Shown here one piece after another: positions 62,126 through 64,000 of a DNA stretch of 64,000 nt (positions within the stretch are counted from its first letter, which is position 1; every line of letters starts with the position of its first letter). The DNA lies in the NCBI GenBank assembly GCA_963784645.1, contig CAWARY010000005.1, positions 682,001 to 746,000 of the forward strand, read 5' to 3'. This DNA is from JBBRVW01 sp963784645. Its GTDB lineage: Bacteria; Actinomycetota; Actinomycetes; JACCUZ01. Under the pieces are notes generated by a model, which had not been told where the DNA came from, did not search any database, and saw only the letters and a program-made list of their open reading frames with translations. Position numbers and translations under genes: made by a program.

Positions 62126-63107
62126 CGAGCGCGATCTCCCTCCGGTCACCGAAGATCCCCTGCGGTCGGAAGATCATCAGGAGCATGAGCAGCAGGCCGA
62201 CGAGCATGAACCGGAACTGGCCGACCTGGGTGCTGTTGATCACCGAGCTCGAGACGTAGCCGGCGTTGATCGCCTCGTTGAGGACGTTGTCGGTCAGGGA
62301 CAGCAGCACCCAGAATATCGCCGCCCCGACGACCGGTGCCGCGACCCGCGCGGCGCCTCCGAGGATCAGGATCGTGTAGGCGAAGAACGTCGTGTCGGTG
62401 CCGAAGATGTCGGGTTGGATCGAGGCCTGCCCGAGCCCGTAGATGAAGCCGCCGAGGCAGCCGAGCACACCACCGATCACCAGGCTCTGCATCTTGTAGG
62501 CGTAGACGTTCTTGCCGAGGCTGCGCACCGCGTCCTCGTCCTCGCGGATGGCCTTGAGCACCCGACCCCACGGGCTGCGCATGAGCAGGTAGACGATCAG
62601 GCACGACAGCGCCACCAGCGTCCAGCCGACCGTGAGCACCCACATCTGACGCTCGCTGAAGCCGAAGCTGCCGATGTTGTAGTTGCGGACCGGGTACGGG
62701 TTGATGGCATAGAAGTCGCCGGCGAACGCCTGCCGCCCGTCGGAGCCGCCGAAGGTGCTCTGGAAGGTCACCGAGCGCACGGTAAGCCGGATGATCTCGG
62801 CCGACGCGATCGTGACGATGGCGAGGTAGTCGGCTCTCAACCGCAGCGTCGGGATGCCGAGCAGCAGGGCGAGCAGCACGGCGGCCGTGAGACCGATGAT
62901 GATGCCCAGCCACAGCGGCAGGTCGAAGCTCGAGACCGTCACGGCCATGCCGTACGCCGCGACGGCGAGGAAGCCGGACTGGCCGAAGTTGAGCAGGCCG
63001 GTGTAGCCGAAGTGCACGTTGAGACCGATCGCGGCGAGCGCGAACACGACGGTCTGCAGGCCGACGGACGCCTCGAGGGCGTTGACGATGATCCGGGTCC
63101 AGTCCAC
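62115..63107 (-). CDS. livM: Branched-chain amino acid ABC transporter permease LivM
   Basis: A 330-residue membrane permease with eight to nine hydrophobic segments. LivM motifs are GLNVHFGYTGLLNFGQSGFLAV, IPTLRLRADYLAIVTIASAEIIR and the EAA-type loop SPWGRVLKAIREDEDAVRSLGKN, which contacts the ATPases. GTG 63107 follows livH by 18 bp. The C-terminus ends FRPQGIFGDRR as usual. Confidence 0.93.
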   Translation of the reverse strand: MDWTRIIVNALEASVGLQTVVFALAAIGLNVHFGYTGLLNFGQSGFLAVAAYGMAVTVSSFDLPLWLGIIIGLTAAVLLALLLGIPTLRLRADYLAIVTIASAEIIRLTVRSVTFQSTFGGSDGRQAFAGDFYAINPYPVRNYNIGSFGFSERQMWVLTVGWTLVALSCLIVYLLMRSPWGRVLKAIREDEDAVRSLGKNVYAYKMQSLVIGGVLGCLGGFIYGLGQASIQPDIFGTDTTFFAYTILILGGAARVAAPVVGAAIFWVLLSLTDNVLNEAINAGYVSSSVINSTQVGQFRFMLVGLLLMLLMIFRPQGIFGDRREIALDAR

Positions 63108-63125
63108 GACGAGCTCTCCGTTTCC

Positions 63126-64000
63126 TCAGCCGACCCGCTGCGCGCGGCCCAGGATGCCCTGCGGCCGGACGAGGAGGATGACGATCAAGATGCCGAGCGC
63201 ACCGATGTTCTTCAGCTCCACCGGGACCCACAGCGTGATCACCGAGATGAACATGCCGACCACGATGCTGCCGACCAGAGCCCCGTACGCCGTGCCCAGC
63301 CCGCCGAGGGTCACGGCGGCGAAGATGAGCAGCAGGATCTGGAAGCCCATCTGGAAGTTGACGCCCTGCGCCAGGCCCAGCAGCACCCCCGCAAGCCCGG
63401 CAAGCATCGCCCCGACCACCCAGACCACCCGGATGACCCGGTCGACATCGATGCCGGAGGCCGCAGCGAGGGCCGGGTTGTCGGCGACCGCGCGGGTCGC
63501 CTTGCCGATGCGGGTCCGCACCAGCGCGAGGATCGTCGCCGCCAGGACGACCACGGCGACGGCCATCGACCAGTAGTCGACGGCCGCGAGACTGATCGGG
63601 CCGAAGTCGATGCCCTTCGCCCCGCGGTAGTCCGGGTAGGACCGGGTGACGCCGCTGAACAGGTACAGGAAGAAGTACCGCAGGAAGATGCCCAGGCCGA
63701 TCGAGACGATCATCGCCGCGATCAGCCCGGTGCCGCGCCGGCGCAGCGGTTTCCAGAGCCCGGCGTCGTTGGCCCAGCCGAACGCACCGCACAGCAGCAG
63801 CGCGAGGATCGCGGCCGGGAAGAACTGAAAGCCGCCGAAGTCGGGCAGGAACGGCACCCTGCCGGTACTGATCCACCAGGTCGTCATCGCGCCGAACGTG
63901 ACGAGCTCGCCGTGGGCGAAGTTGGTCAGGCCGGTGGTGCCGAAGATGAGTGACAGGCCGACGGCGGCGAGGGCGATGATGAGGCCGAAGCGAAAGCCCT
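63126..64000 (-). CDS. livH: Branched-chain amino acid ABC transporter permease LivH (partial, N-terminus beyond window)
   Basis: At least 291 residues of LivH. The frame is open to the right edge; visible N-terminal sequence already includes LAAVGLSLIFGTTGLTNFAHGELVTFGA, the conserved first helices of the family. The EAA-like segment KATRAVADNPALAAASGIDVDRVIRVVW and the C-terminal LLVRPQGILGRAQRVG are present. The true start lies outside the window; the ATG at 63887 is internal. Confidence 0.93.
   Translation of the reverse strand, partial: GFRFGLIIALAAVGLSLIFGTTGLTNFAHGELVTFGAMTTWWISTGRVPFLPDFGGFQFFPAAILALLLCGAFGWANDAGLWKPLRRRGTGLIAAMIVSIGLGIFLRYFFLYLFSGVTRSYPDYRGAKGIDFGPISLAAVDYWSMAVAVVVLAATILALVRTRIGKATRAVADNPALAAASGIDVDRVIRVVWVVGAMLAGLAGVLLGLAQGVNFQMGFQILLLIFAAVTLGGLGTAYGALVGSIVVGMFISVITLWVPVELKNIGALGILIVILLVRPQGILGRAQRVG

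Noticed and set aside
59811..63953. A 1380-residue plus-strand open frame
   Set aside because: It is the complement of livF, livG, livM and livH, which carry clear motifs; the plus frame is an artefact of GC-rich third positions.

Overview
The window is about 70% GC or higher. It uses many GTG/TTG starts, probable leaderless promoters, ANTAR/HutC/SpoIIE-type regulators, a resuscitation-promoting factor (Rpf) behind a c-di-AMP riboswitch, and an F420-type oxidoreductase. Together these point to a free-living Actinomycetota, perhaps near Geodermatophilales/Frankiales (low confidence below phylum).

Left third (1-15.4 kb): a catabolic island of two convergent operons. The plus-strand operon (1002-9542) has the gene content and order I recall for the Rhodococcus/Mycobacterium microcompartment (RMM). 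In order it holds a class-III aminotransferase-fold enzyme, a CoA-acylating aldehyde dehydrogenase with a C-terminal encapsulation-type helix, BMC-T, an orphan BMC-associated protein, BMC-P, BMC-H, a second BMC-T, an aminoglycoside-phosphotransferase-like kinase, an SDR dehydrogenase, a HutC-type GntR regulator and a class I amidotransferase. An amino-acid permease diverges from it at the window edge. The inferred chemistry is aminopropanol uptake, phosphorylation, phospholyase cleavage to propionaldehyde, and oxidation to propionyl-CoA inside the shell. The minus-strand operon (15374-9545) encodes a P1/DmpA-type aminopeptidase, a GlcG/HbpS protein, a B12-dependent diol dehydratase with large and medium subunits fused, its small subunit, and a reactivase; the operons meet 2 bp apart. 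Both routes would yield propionaldehyde. Four enzyme/accessory genes here carry five single-base frameshifts, while the shell genes and the remaining ~48 kb show none that I can detect.

Middle (15.4-47.7 kb): mixed housekeeping and accessory genes. They include GH15 glucanase, hemerythrin, exonuclease III, an NCS1 permease with purine nucleoside phosphorylase, a DUF6220-like/multicopper oxidase pair, an ECF sigma/anti-sigma pair, a RecQ-phosphoribosyltransferase fusion, GH3 enzymes, phosphoglucomutase, a PAS-GAF-PP2C-HATPase phosphatase, a DEAD-box helicase, an Old Yellow Enzyme, a HATPase-PAS protein, a PAC2 protein, a HtrA protease, a zinc alcohol dehydrogenase and citrate synthase.

Right part (47.7-64 kb): a GGDEF-EAL protein, an acyl-ACP desaturase with a palindromic operator, a Rieske protein, a divergent family-A DNA polymerase, ArfB, the riboswitch-controlled Rpf, a repeat-rich gap, acylphosphatase, a matrixin-like lipoprotein, a tRNA with a leucine CAA anticodon but a short variable loop, the PdtaR-like ANTAR regulator, and a branched-chain amino acid transporter (livK convergent with livHMGF; livH runs off the right edge).
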